From Niabella sp. (GTDB taxonomy: Bacteria; Bacteroidota; Bacteroidia; Chitinophagales; Chitinophagaceae), in assembly GCA_027493055.1 (NCBI GenBank), contig JAPUDO010000024.1, positions 47,366-111,365 on the forward strand: a stretch of DNA of 64,000 nucleotides. The letters are read 5' to 3'. The position numbers and the translations under genes are program-made. Every line of letters begins with the position of its first letter. Position 1 is the first letter of the stretch. Below the pieces are notes generated by a model. It was not told where the DNA came from. It saw only the letters and a program-made list of their open reading frames with translations, and searched no databases. This document shows positions 9,555-18,844 of this stretch, piece by piece.

Positions 9555-10664
9555 CTACCGGTTCTTTTTTAGAATACGCTGTATAAGTTCCTTATAAGCT
9601 TTGGCATATTTTAACATGCCTATATCCGTTGGATGAATTTCGTCCACGGTATCATTCATATCCAAACCTATATCCTCATGTCTGAGATAGTATAAGTTTT
9701 TTATCCCTTGTTTTTGCAGCTCTTTATACGTAGAAAGGGAGGCGTCATTTATAGCCCAACTGGATGCCAAAAGAGAGGAGCTTATCCGGTTCCCAAATGT
9801 AGAAGAATGATCCACCAGGATAACAGGTGTTTCCGGATGTCTGGACCGAATTGTATTAACCGTATTTATGAGCCCAGGTCTGATACCATCCACACCCATA
9901 TTGGGCATACAATCCAGTATAAATATCCGGGCTTCTTTTTCTACGATCAGATCTACCACCTCTTTTTCTAACCGGCCATTCCCCGAAAAGCCGAGATTGA
10001 CTATGGGGATGTGAAGGTCTCTGTTCAAAATATTTGTCCAGGCCAAACCTGCTCTGGACACACAGCCTCCCTGGGCAATGGAAGTCCCATACACTACGAT
10101 AGGTTTTTCGGAAGACACAGGTACAAATTCAAAAGTATTGCCTTCAGGAATACCTATTTCCAACCATTCGACGGAATTGTATAACGGCAGGTACAAATGA
10201 AAGCTACCGCCTGGTTGGGGTTTTTCCTTATCCGGCGGCAAGACGGTGTAAGTATAAGTAATCGTATCCTGAAAGCTATACTTTCCATAGGACCATGACC
10301 AGCTCCCATCTGTATTTTCCATAAACAGATCCAGACCAGAAACTCCGGTGGCAGGGAAATGATCCATAGCATATCTTTTTTCAGCAACCACGTATCTTAC
10401 TATGATCTGCTTTGCATCTGTATTGAATATCAATTTCAATCCGGCTGCATTTTCAGACAGAGCCCACACCACTTTTCTGACCAGGTGCTCTGCTCTCGCA
10501 GGTAATCTGTCATAAAATGATTTTATTTCCTGACCCTTCCATAGCTGATTATGCACGGTAGAAAAACCGGCTGTAGAAGGATTATGCCAGACAAATTTCC
10601 TCTGTGCCGAACAAGGCAACCCCGGGAGCAGCATTAATAGAAAAAACAAAAATCTGTACATCAT
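9555..10664 (-). CDS. Secreted SGNH/GDSL-family esterase
   Basis: 369 residues with a signal peptide (about 1-20, ending CSAQ). An N-terminal jelly-roll-like region at about 30-175 includes a GLDLF motif as in the GxDLY domain. The SGNH hydrolase domain follows: nucleophile Ser195 in YGTSIAQGG, Gly225 and Asn229 in GFSGNG, and Asp341/His344 in DEIHPTDIGM. The catalytic set is complete. Such enzymes remove acyl or acetyl groups from carbohydrates in the periplasm or outside the cell. It lies between the two sigma copies, so it may be controlled with the nearby glycan locus; that link is inferred from position only. Confidence 0.88.
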   Translation of the reverse strand: MMYRFLFFLLMLLPGLPCSAQRKFVWHNPSTAGFSTVHNQLWKGQEIKSFYDRLPARAEHLVRKVVWALSENAAGLKLIFNTDAKQIIVRYVVAEKRYAMDHFPATGVSGLDLFMENTDGSWSWSYGKYSFQDTITYTYTVLPPDKEKPQPGGSFHLYLPLYNSVEWLEIGIPEGNTFEFVPVSSEKPIVVYGTSIAQGGCVSRAGLAWTNILNRDLHIPIVNLGFSGNGRLEKEVVDLIVEKEARIFILDCMPNMGVDGIRPGLINTVNTIRSRHPETPVILVDHSSTFGNRISSSLLASSWAINDASLSTYKELQKQGIKNLYYLRHEDIGLDMNDTVDEIHPTDIGMLKYAKAYKELIQRILKKNR

Positions 10665-10724
10665 ATTAAAAATAATAACCCGTTGGTAGAATTAATTATG
10701 ACAAAAAAATAAAAACATCCCCAT

Positions 10725-10869
10725 AGCAAGGATTTTTGCAATTCGTGCTCTTCAAGAGGCGTTGCGTCAGGATGATTGAATTCATCCAGCCAACGGTACG
10801 ACAGCTGCTTTTATATTCGTTCAGATTTCCTTTTCCTGAATTGCTTCAGCAGATTTTTTATGTGATCCA
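10725..10869 (-). pseudogene. Truncated, frameshifted stub of fecR
   Basis: Equivalent to the first 49 or so codons of the intact fecR at 7238-8389. The ATG is at 10867-10869. An extra base after codon 13 shifts the frame and gives a TAA at codon 20. A 1-bp loss a little further on restores the frame, but translation would already have stopped. Homology ends at 10725. No functional anti-sigma factor can be made here. Confidence 0.9.
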
Positions 10870-10945
10870 TATTGCTTTTACATGGATGCCTTTACCAGCA
10901 TCTATAACAATATGTCGATTGAAAATGTATTAATAGGTAGTCAGA

Positions 10946-11518
10946 TCAATAAAAAATCATAAAAAAAGAATAAATCAGTAATTTCTTTTTTAGAATTTTA
11001 ATGGCACTCTTAATATGGGTAGATACGGTGTGAACAGACAGCCCTAACTGAGCTGCAATTTCTTCGTGACTAAGATTTTCATTCCGGCTTAGCAGGAAGG
11101 CCTGTCGCATACGTGGAGGCAGCTTCTCAATTTCACTCTCTATATAGTTTTTAAATAAAGATTCGCGTGCTGTAAAATCGGTATTGGCGATCACCTGGTG
11201 CATAAACTGGTTGATGCTTTGAAGATATACTTTCTGTCTTTTTGATTTGCTGATATGATCGAGTATTTTGTATTTGACTGCTTTGATGAGATAATTGTTA
11301 AGCTTTTCCTGTAGTACGATCTGTTTGCGGCGGTTCCATACCTGCAATAATATATCCTGCACAATATCTTCTGCCTCTTCAAGGCTGGCCAGCTTACTAT
11401 GGGCGTAACGAAGCATATTGGGGTAGAATTTTACATATATCTTTTCATACGCAGACCTGCTATCGGCTATACATACGCTATCCAGCAATTCTTCATCTGA
11501 AAGATTGTGTAAATTCAT
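10946..11518 (-). CDS. ECF sigma factor, copy 2, without an intact anti-sigma gene
   Basis: 190 residues, identical to the sigma factor at 8465-9037 except Q4H and D34N, so regions 2 and 4 and the DNA-binding helix-turn-helix are unchanged. It keeps the AGGAGG ribosome-binding site and the leader palindrome. Its fecR partner is reduced to a dead stub (10725-10869). The product should recognise the same promoters and may be held by the FecR of copy 1, or may add unregulated sigma activity; which is true cannot be read from sequence. The open frame and low number of protein changes, against more silent changes in its 5' part, suggest it is still under selection. Confidence 0.93.
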   Translation of the reverse strand: MNLHNLSDEELLDSVCIADSRSAYEKIYVKFYPNMLRYAHSKLASLEEAEDIVQDILLQVWNRRKQIVLQEKLNNYLIKAVKYKILDHISKSKRQKVYLQSINQFMHQVIANTDFTARESLFKNYIESEIEKLPPRMRQAFLLSRNENLSHEEIAAQLGLSVHTVSTHIKSAIKILKKKLLIYSFFMIFY

Positions 11519-11604
11519 TTAATGAATACCTCCTCGCAATTTGTGAATGGTTTTATATTGTTCATACGAAGTTAATAGTTTAGTAACTAAACTGCTCAAT
11601 ATGG
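11518..11604 (-). promoter_or_regulatory. Leader of sigma copy 2
   Basis: Carries the same AGTTTAG-taa-CTAAACT palindrome (11577-11593) and AGGAGG ribosome-binding site (11529-11534) as copy 1, with a few base changes between them. Confidence 0.45.
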
Positions 11605-11750
11605 TGTCAGGAAGAAAAGGAGAATCCATCTCCAAAAGTGATTGAGGCGTTTTTTATTTTTTGGATATAGAGCTAAGCAGACAGTACTTCACATTGTGAA
11701 TTTAATAATATACTTTAAATCCCCGGCAGGTGTATTATACATAGCCTCCC

Positions 11751-12470
11751 TTAAAGTGAGCCCACAGCTGCTTCATCTAACATCCATACAATATCCCCTT
11801 TTTTAAGGTTTACGTTTTGAACAGGATATGTAGCTTTTGCATTTTTAGAAAAAATATGTTTAACAACCGGGGCTTTGGCGGCGCCGGCCACCAGGAACAT
11901 TACTTCTTTACTGTTATTAATAAAACGATAAGTAGAGCTGAGACGATAGGTTTGTTTACTTTCAACCCATACTTCCTTTATATATCTTTTCGTTTCGTTT
12001 AAAACATCTGTACCCGGAAATAAAGATGAGGTATGTCCATCATCGCCCATGCCAAGCAGCGTCAGGTCAATTTGCATTTTCTTACCCAATGTGCCTCCCA
12101 GTATTTTTTCGTATTGGTCAGCACAATTCCTGGCTTCACCTTTAACAGGCATTGCCAGCACATTTTTCCGTGGAATTTTTACATGATCTAACAAGGCTTC
12201 TTTTACCATCCTGTAATTGCTGTCTTCGTGCGTGTGCGGAACAAAGCGCTCATCACCCCAAAGCAATACTACCTTTTTCCAGTCTATATTTCTTGAGAAT
12301 GCAGGAGTTGCCAGCAACTGGTACAATCTTTTAGGGGTGCTTCCGCCTGAAAGGGATACTGAAAACCTGCCGGTATCTGCAATGCTTTTATTACATCTTT
12401 CTACAAAAAAATGAGCAGTTGCCACACTTAATGCCTCTGCATTTTCCCAAATCAGTTTTATCTGTTGCAT
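11751..12470 (-). CDS. pgl: 6-phosphogluconolactonase
   Basis: 239 residues, the usual length. Family motifs are visible: SLSGGSTPKRLYQLL near residue 40, LLWGDERFVPHTHEDSNYRMVKEALL near 70-95, and LLGMGDDGHTSSLFPG near 140. It hydrolyses 6-phosphogluconolactone to 6-phosphogluconate in the oxidative pentose phosphate pathway, in the cytoplasm. No zwf or gnd lies in the window, so it is not in the common zwf-pgl pair here. It ends about 147 bp from the duplicated sigma block and diverges from the amidase gene. Confidence 0.95.
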   Translation of the reverse strand: MQQIKLIWENAEALSVATAHFFVERCNKSIADTGRFSVSLSGGSTPKRLYQLLATPAFSRNIDWKKVVLLWGDERFVPHTHEDSNYRMVKEALLDHVKIPRKNVLAMPVKGEARNCADQYEKILGGTLGKKMQIDLTLLGMGDDGHTSSLFPGTDVLNETKRYIKEVWVESKQTYRLSSTYRFINNSKEVMFLVAGAAKAPVVKHIFSKNAKATYPVQNVNLKKGDIVWMLDEAAVGSL

Positions 12471-12644
12471 ATTTTTATTTTGATGTTTAAAGATAGGGCG
12501 GCATTAATAAAATCTTAAAATATTCTGTTGCAAGGCACAATTTTAGGGCCTTATTCACATTTTACGATGGATTTCGTTATTTTCACATTACGAACGGATA
12601 TATATTAAGATTAATTTTAGTTAAGAAAAAGAATAGTACCTGCA

Positions 12645-13730
12645 ATGTTTATCAAAAAAGCATTACCTGCCCTGGCATTATTAGCATGCTGCGCCTGCGG
12701 GAGTAAAATACCTCAAAAAACAAATGTCTTAAGCAAGCCTCCATCGCAGCAAAAGAAATCAACAACAAAGCCGGTAACTGATAAGCCTGAACAAACCGTA
12801 TTTACAAAACCTGAACAGAAAACCAGGGATAATAAGACCAATGATAAGCCTGAACCAACAAATGTAGAGGCCGAAAGACCTCAGATTACTTATACGCCAC
12901 CTGCTTCATTTAACGCGCTTCCGGAAATGGAATATGGATCCCGTTCTTTTTATCTAAATAAAGTAGATAGTTTGCAAAAGGCCTACTCAGTAAGTGATTA
13001 TAATAAAAATATACAAACCATTATTAACCAGATAACGGAAATTCCAGGCAAGAAGAAAAACCCTGCGGTAACCGCCGACTCCTGGTATGCCGCTATCGAT
13101 TTTAATATCCGGAAGCCTCATTTTGTTGTACTTCATCATACCGCTCAAACAAGCGCAGAGCAGACACTCTTTACCTTTTCCCTTCGCCGTCCTGGCCGGG
13201 AGTCCAGCTCGCATTATGTTGTAGGCAGAGATGGTTCTGTTTACCAGATGCTGAACGACTATGTAAGATCTTATCATGCAGGCCTGGGTAAGTGGGGCAG
13301 TATTACCGATATGAATTCCTGCAGTATTGGTATCGAAATAGATAATAACGGATCTGAACCTTTCTCCGATGAGCAAATCAAAGCGCTGTTAAAACTACTG
13401 GAAGTTTTAAAAAACAAATACGGTATCCCGCAAGCTAATTTTATCGGCCATTCTGATGTTGCTCCCGGCAGAAAAAGCGACCCAAGCAAATATTTTCCCT
13501 GGAAACGCTTAGCTGATGCCGGTTTTGGCTATTGGTATGATTCTTATAATTTGCCTACGCCTCCGGCAGACTTTAACGCGATAATGGCATTGAGAGCAAT
13601 AGGATATGATACCCGCGATGTCTCAAAAGCGATCGGCGCATTTAAGCTGCATTATATTCAAAACGACACGTCCTCTTCACTTACGGACTACGATAAAAAG
13701 GTTTTGTACAGCATATACAGGAAATACTGA
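12645..13730 (+). CDS. N-acetylmuramoyl-L-alanine amidase (Amidase_2) lipoprotein
   Basis: 361 residues. A lipoprotein signal (LLACCACGS) is followed by a Lys/Pro/Thr-rich linker to about residue 85 and a short helical segment. The Amidase_2 domain occupies about 150-290: FVVLHHTAQTS has the first zinc histidine, SSHYVVGRDGSVYQML the conserved core, and FIGHSDVAPGRKSDPSKYFPW the second zinc histidine with the Lys/Asp region. A C-terminal helical extension (about 300-361) follows. It should cleave the lactyl-amide bond in peptidoglycan at the outer-membrane inner face. The pairing of linker and domain fits envelope remodelling or muropeptide recycling. Confidence 0.9.
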   Translation: MFIKKALPALALLACCACGSKIPQKTNVLSKPPSQQKKSTTKPVTDKPEQTVFTKPEQKTRDNKTNDKPEPTNVEAERPQITYTPPASFNALPEMEYGSRSFYLNKVDSLQKAYSVSDYNKNIQTIINQITEIPGKKKNPAVTADSWYAAIDFNIRKPHFVVLHHTAQTSAEQTLFTFSLRRPGRESSSHYVVGRDGSVYQMLNDYVRSYHAGLGKWGSITDMNSCSIGIEIDNNGSEPFSDEQIKALLKLLEVLKNKYGIPQANFIGHSDVAPGRKSDPSKYFPWKRLADAGFGYWYDSYNLPTPPADFNAIMALRAIGYDTRDVSKAIGAFKLHYIQNDTSSSLTDYDKKVLYSIYRKY

Positions 13731-13940
13731 TACATTTTTTCTGCACTTCTCTTTTGTGTTATTAAGCTCAATGTTGGTTTTTCACATTGATTGCTGACAA
13801 TTTATGCTTAGGCAATAGTTATTCAACGCTTCAATCAATATATTTGTAACAGGGCTAAGCTATGCCTGGCACGTTATTTTATCCGGGATAGTATTTGCAC
13901 CGCCAGGTGTATGTACGGTTTTCCCGTAAAATCTGATATA

Positions 13941-16562
13941 ATGACTGAAGAACATAAACGACTGAGAGAAAACGCAAAAAAAGCTGTACCGTTGGAGAAA
14001 TGGGGTCCTTATGTAAGTGAGCGCCAATGGGGCACTGTACGTGAAGATTATGGCCCGTATGGAGATAGCTGGGGTTATTTCCCTTTCAACCACGCTCATT
14101 GCCGGGCTTATTTCTGGGGTGAAGACGGCCTGGCCGGTATTTCAGATTACTTTCAGAACTTATGCTTTGCCGTAGCATTGTGGAACGGTAAGGATCCTGT
14201 TTTAAAAGAGCGCCTTTTTGGTTTAGGAAATTATGAGGGCAACCATGGCGAAGATGTGAAGGAATTGTATTATTACCTGGATAACGTCCCATCGCATTAT
14301 TATATGGAATACCTGTATAAATATCCGCAGCAGGCATTTCCGTATGAGCAGCTCAGGGAGGAAAACTGGAATCGCTCCAAATTAGACCCTGAGTATGAAA
14401 TATTGGACACGGATGTATTTAAGGATAGCCAGTATTTTGATGTGCATATCACTTATGCAAAAACCGATAGCACTGATATCGGCATTAAAATCAGCATTAC
14501 CAACAGGTATCATAAACCCGCACCTGTAACCGTATTGCCAACACTTTGGTTCTACAATCGCTGGACCAGGCACGGAAGCCTTAAAACAAAACCCAATTTT
14601 TCTCCCGCAGGAACCAATACAATATTTGCGGAGCACGCCAGGCTGGGCAATTATTATTTTTATTACCAGGAAGCAGATGATGCGTTGTTTACTGATAACG
14701 AAACCAATACACAGATAGTGCAGGACATTCCTAATGAAAGCATTTTTACCAAAGATGCTTTTCATGATGCTATCATTGATAAAAAGAATATAAAAGAGCT
14801 GCGTGAAAGAAAATCGGGTACCAAATTCTCTTCCGTTTACAATTTCAATGTTAAGGCCGGAGAAACTGTTACTATTTTTTGCAGGCTTTCTGAAAAACCG
14901 GTGAGCAACCCTTTTGACAGTGATTTTGAGCAATTGTTTGACAAACGTAAAAAAGAAGCAGATCATTTCTATGCCGAAATATTTCCCAAAGGCATACCAA
15001 AACACCTGGCCAATGTACAGCGCCAGGCCCTGGCCGGCCTGCTTTGGAGCAAGCAATACTATCACTATGATATAGAAAAATGGCTTTCCAAATCAGATGG
15101 TATCACTCCCAACTCTGAGCAACGGAAACACGGAAGGAATAGTGAATGGAAGCACCTGAAAAACCAGGATGTCATTTCTATGCCCGATAAATGGGAGTAT
15201 CCCTGGTATGCTGCATGGGACCAGAGCTTTCAGTGTATTTCCATGGCAGTGGTAGATCCTGTGTTTGCCAAGAACCAGCTGTTGCTTTTAATGCGCGAGT
15301 GGTATATGAAGCCCGATGGACAACTGCCTTCTTACGAATGGAATTTTAGCGATGTCAATCCACCGGTACAGGCCTGGGCGGCAATGGAGATCTTCCAGAT
15401 TGAGAAAAAAACCAGGGGAAAGGGCGATATAGATTTTCTGAAAAAAGTGTTTCATAAGCTCCTCATCAATTTTACATGGTGGATCAACCGGAAAGACCTT
15501 AAAGGAGATAATATTTTTGAAGGAGGATTTTTAGGATTAGATAATATTGGTGTTTTTAACCGCAGCTATCATGATAAAGGCGAAATCCAGTTAGAACAGG
15601 CGGATGGTACCAGCTGGATGGGCGTGTATGCCCTGAGCATGATGGATATTGCCCTGGAAATAGCCCTGGTGGATAACAGCTTTGAAGATGCGGCTACCAA
15701 GTTCTTTGAGCATTTTATCCTGATAGCCGAAGCGCTGAATCAGCATCTGCTATGGAACGAGGAAGACCAGTTTTTTTATGATGTATTATGTATGCGTGAT
15801 GCCGCTCCGCAGCCGTTGCGCATCCAGTCTATTGTAGGGCTTACGTCGCTTTATGCTGTTTCCTCAATTCGCAAAGAAGTATTTGAGAAATTGCCTGACT
15901 TTGCAAAGCGGTTCAAATGGTATAGAGATTACCGCCTTAAAAATAACCGTTACTGGCCCGAAGAAGAGCATGGGGGTGGAGAAGAGACATTGCTGTCGCT
16001 GGTCTCAGTCGACAAGCTGAAAGCGATGCTTAAAAGGCTGCTGGATGAAAAAGAATTTTTATCAGACGGTGGTATAAGAGCATTGTCGAAATACCACGAA
16101 GAGCATCCTTATTCTGTAACTATCAATGGCGAGGTAAATACAATTCAGTATGACCCCGGGGATTCTACTTCCGATATGTTTGGCGGTAACTCTAACTGGC
16201 GTGGCCCGGTTTGGGTACCTATCAACTTTATTATTATTCAGTCCATACGCCGGCTGGGAAAATTTTATCACGATCATGTAATGGTTCAATATCCCACAGG
16301 GGCCGGCGTGGATATGAACCTTTTTAATGTTTCCACGGAGCTGTCCAAAAGAGTGATCAGTCTTTTTGAAAAAGATAAAAATGGTGACCGGCCTATTTAC
16401 GGTCCTTACAACTGGTTTTACCGGCAGCCTGAAAACGAAGACCTGATCCTGTTTTATGAATATTTCAATGGAGATACAGGGCGCGGGTTGGGTGCCAGTC
16501 ATCAAACAGGCTGGACCGCACTGGTAGCAGAGCTGATCAGTGAAATGGCAGATAAGGAGTAG
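13941..16562 (+). CDS. GH63/MGH1-like glycoside hydrolase
   Basis: The frame is open from 13911, but the ATG at 13941 (MTEEHKRLRENAKKAV) is the better start, giving 873 residues without a signal peptide, so a cytoplasmic enzyme. An N-terminal beta-sandwich is followed by an (alpha/alpha)6 barrel. Recognisable parts are YPWYAAWDQSFQCISMA, LPSYEWNFSDVNPPVQAWA, GTSWMGVYALSMMDIAL, WPEEEHGGGEETLLSLV and GNSNWRGPVWVPINFIII, as in large bacterial relatives of mannosyl-oligosaccharide glucosidase. Likely an alpha-glucosidase-type activity on an unknown saccharide. The sugar MFS transporter gene follows 149 bp downstream, consistent with a shared sugar-use role. A TATATTTG box at 13839-13846 could be its -7 promoter element, without a clear -33. 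Confidence 0.82.
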   Translation: MTEEHKRLRENAKKAVPLEKWGPYVSERQWGTVREDYGPYGDSWGYFPFNHAHCRAYFWGEDGLAGISDYFQNLCFAVALWNGKDPVLKERLFGLGNYEGNHGEDVKELYYYLDNVPSHYYMEYLYKYPQQAFPYEQLREENWNRSKLDPEYEILDTDVFKDSQYFDVHITYAKTDSTDIGIKISITNRYHKPAPVTVLPTLWFYNRWTRHGSLKTKPNFSPAGTNTIFAEHARLGNYYFYYQEADDALFTDNETNTQIVQDIPNESIFTKDAFHDAIIDKKNIKELRERKSGTKFSSVYNFNVKAGETVTIFCRLSEKPVSNPFDSDFEQLFDKRKKEADHFYAEIFPKGIPKHLANVQRQALAGLLWSKQYYHYDIEKWLSKSDGITPNSEQRKHGRNSEWKHLKNQDVISMPDKWEYPWYAAWDQSFQCISMAVVDPVFAKNQLLLLMREWYMKPDGQLPSYEWNFSDVNPPVQAWAAMEIFQIEKKTRGKGDIDFLKKVFHKLLINFTWWINRKDLKGDNIFEGGFLGLDNIGVFNRSYHDKGEIQLEQADGTSWMGVYALSMMDIALEIALVDNSFEDAATKFFEHFILIAEALNQHLLWNEEDQFFYDVLCMRDAAPQPLRIQSIVGLTSLYAVSSIRKEVFEKLPDFAKRFKWYRDYRLKNNRYWPEEEHGGGEETLLSLVSVDKLKAMLKRLLDEKEFLSDGGIRALSKYHEEHPYSVTINGEVNTIQYDPGDSTSDMFGGNSNWRGPVWVPINFIIIQSIRRLGKFYHDHVMVQYPTGAGVDMNLFNVSTELSKRVISLFEKDKNGDRPIYGPYNWFYRQPENEDLILFYEYFNGDTGRGLGASHQTGWTALVAELISEMADKE

Positions 16563-16711
16563 TGGGGTAAGCTGTATGCGTTCGGGGATTTTGCAGGGGT
16601 TGACCACGGTTTAAATACCCCGCAGCTATTTCTGCGCAACCGTTTGCTTAATTGATGGTTAGATCAATAACTTCCGTTATTTTTATTTTTTCATTAAACC
16701 TCCTGTTTTAT

Positions 16712-17986
16712 ATGACTGACATTGCAACGGCCCCCAGCAAAGAAAAAAGCTATTTAGTACCAACGATAATCATTGGTATTTTATTTTTTGTATTTGGTTT
16801 TGTAACATGGGTAAATGCTACCCTTATTCCTTACCTGCAAAAAGCCTGTGAACTAACGCCCGATCAGGCCGTACTGGTAACCTTTGCATCTTATATAGCC
16901 TATGCTGTAATGGCCTTCCCATCGTCCTGGGTATTAGGTAAAACAGGATTTAAAAAAGGAATGGTATTAGGACTGCTGATCATGGCTGTGGGTGCATTAG
17001 TATTTATTCCTGCAGCATACAGCCGTACTTTCGGAATGTTTTTAACCGGTTTATTCATTATAGGAATAGGATTGGCATTATTACAAACGGCAGTAAACCC
17101 ATATATAACCATCCTGGGTCCGATAGAAAGCGCTGCCAAGCGTATTAGTGTAATGGGGGTTTGTAACAAAGCAGCCGGAGCCATAGCACCGCTTGTAATG
17201 GGTGCCGTGCTGCTGAATGGTATGGAGAAATATGATAATGTGGGCAGCCTGCCTATAGATCAGAAAAACCTGCTGCTGGATGAGCTGGCTTCAAAAATTG
17301 TATCACCCTATATCATTATTGCTGTTTGTTTTGTAATACTGGCTGTAGCCATCAGGTTTTCAGCATTACCAGATATAAAGAACGAGGAAGAAACCAACCC
17401 CTCTCATGCCACTGCCGACAGGTCAAGCATTTTTTCTTACCCGTATTTGTGGCTGGGTTTTATTGCCCTGTTTCTTTATGTTGGCGCAGAGGTGATTGCC
17501 GGTGACATTATCCAGTTATATGGTAAAGAGGGATTGGGAATGCCGGTAGATACTATTAAGCATTTTACTTCCTATACTATGATAGGAATGCTTACGGGGT
17601 ATATACTCGGTATTTTATTAATTCCTAAAGTTGTTTCCCAGAATACTGCGCTTAAGTTTTCAGCCGTGCTGGGAATCATTCTTTCTTTGGGCGTTATATT
17701 TATGCCGGGCAAGTATTCTATTTTATGCCTGGCGCTTTTAGGATTTGCCAATGCACCTATATGGCCTGCACTCTGGCCTTTATCTATAGATGGGTTAGGG
17801 AAATATTTAAAAACAGGTTCTGCGCTTTTAATTGTTGGTATTGCGGGAGGAGCTATTATACCTAAAACCTGGGCGGCCATCAGCACCAGCACAGGTATGC
17901 AGCAGGCCTTTTGGATACTGGTTCCCAGTTATGCCTTCATACTGTTTTTTGCTGTAAAAGGTAACAAAATAGGGAAAACAGTGTAA
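16712..17986 (+). CDS. Sugar:proton MFS symporter (FucP/GluP type)
   Basis: About 424 residues from the ATG at 16712 (MTDIATAPSKEKSYLV); the frame extends up to 16652, but the added 20 residues do not look like part of the family. Twelve hydrophobic segments are visible. Family features include FVFGFVTWVNATLIPYLQKACEL in TM1, LLQTAVNPYITILGP in TM5 and GFANAPIWPALWPLSIDGLGKYLKTGSALLIVGIAGGAIIP. These match the fucose/glucose/galactose symporters of Bacteroidota. It follows the GH63-like gene and ends before a strong rho-independent terminator. Exact sugar unknown. Confidence 0.92.
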   Translation: MTDIATAPSKEKSYLVPTIIIGILFFVFGFVTWVNATLIPYLQKACELTPDQAVLVTFASYIAYAVMAFPSSWVLGKTGFKKGMVLGLLIMAVGALVFIPAAYSRTFGMFLTGLFIIGIGLALLQTAVNPYITILGPIESAAKRISVMGVCNKAAGAIAPLVMGAVLLNGMEKYDNVGSLPIDQKNLLLDELASKIVSPYIIIAVCFVILAVAIRFSALPDIKNEEETNPSHATADRSSIFSYPYLWLGFIALFLYVGAEVIAGDIIQLYGKEGLGMPVDTIKHFTSYTMIGMLTGYILGILLIPKVVSQNTALKFSAVLGIILSLGVIFMPGKYSILCLALLGFANAPIWPALWPLSIDGLGKYLKTGSALLIVGIAGGAIIPKTWAAISTSTGMQQAFWILVPSYAFILFFAVKGNKIGKTV

Positions 17987-18014
17987 CGGTGTAGCCGCAA
18001 CATATATTACTTAT

Positions 18015-18041
18015 AACAGGGCTTTGGCCCTGTTTTTATTT
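18015..18041 (+). terminator. Rho-independent terminator of the MFS transporter gene
   Basis: Perfect 8-bp stem AACAGGGC (18015-18022) and GCCCTGTT (18027-18034) with a TTTG loop, followed by a T-rich tail. It starts 29 bp after the stop codon. Confidence 0.88.
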
Positions 18042-18157
18042 AGAGATATATAAAGTGTCTGTCTCATTAAATCAATGGGGAACCAAAATGTAGGTGATCA
18101 AAGATTCGCTGATGGTTCTTAATTTGGTTTTGATGCACACTATATTATAACCGGTTT

Positions 18158-18844
18158 TTAAAGCCCTCTGATTGAAGTAAGCAAATCTTCAATTACTTCT
18201 AACCGTTCGTCCATGCCATAAGGGAGCACAGCTGTGATACATTCACTAATATTGGAGTTGTTTAGTAATTTACTACATTCATCTGCGAGGTATTGTTTTA
18301 CATCCGGGGCATTTGCTGCTTTAAGTGTTTCATATAAATTAATACTGTTGTCCATCACGTAGATAATGTCTTCAAAATCGTGGCTGGTTCGGAGGTCGTT
18401 GCTTCCGCGGCTGTTCATTGCTTCAAATTTTGAGGATAGATAGTAAGGGAGTGAAAATGTGAATATTGAAAGATCATCGGTAAGCGGTTGTGATATTTTA
18501 TTCGCGATTCCTGCCTCATACCAACGATTACTAAATCCAAGAATTTTTTCATTTGTAGGCATTATGTCAACGATTATATCTTCATAGGTCCACCTGCATA
18601 TCAAAGAAAATTTCGTCCTGTCGTTTACAAAGCCTAATTGTCTAAGCTTTTCTTCCAAATCGTAATAGGCAGCTCTGGTACTTATTTCCACTACACAATC
18701 AACGTCTTTGGTGGGCCTTATTTCGGTTGCTGCCGGATCGTCTGCATATAGCTCTGCTACAGCACCTTCAACAAAAACCATTTCATCTGCCAGCTGCTTT
18801 AATCCCCTCGCTACTCTTATTAACATTTCAGTATTAGCAGACAT
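18158..18844 (-). CDS. AbiEii-like nucleotidyltransferase (possible toxin)
   Basis: 228 residues. The nucleotidyltransferase core is visible: VFVEGAVAELY (residues 23-33), then the metal-binding pair Asp47 and Asp49 in TKDVDCVVEI, and the third acid Asp93 in DIIVDIMP. The usual Gly-Gly or Gly-Ser of this fold is Glu-Gly (26-27) here. Its start overlaps the end of the wHTH gene by 11 bp, so the two are coupled. This order, regulator first and nucleotidyltransferase second, is that of AbiE-type type IV toxin-antitoxin modules. Toxicity is inferred; it could also be a housekeeping nucleotidyltransferase. Confidence 0.75.
   Translation of the reverse strand: MSANTEMLIRVARGLKQLADEMVFVEGAVAELYADDPAATEIRPTKDVDCVVEISTRAAYYDLEEKLRQLGFVNDRTKFSLICRWTYEDIIVDIMPTNEKILGFSNRWYEAGIANKISQPLTDDLSIFTFSLPYYLSSKFEAMNSRGSNDLRTSHDFEDIIYVMDNSINLYETLKAANAPDVKQYLADECSKLLNNSNISECITAVLPYGMDERLEVIEDLLTSIRGL

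Larger units (their letters stand above)
10725..11604. repeat. 880-bp segmental duplication, copy B
   Basis: Second copy of the block at 8244-9123 in the same orientation. It holds a complete sigma gene with its leader, but only the first part of fecR. The copy ends abruptly inside fecR (at 10725) and about 11 bp beyond the leader palindrome (at 11604). Confidence 0.95.
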
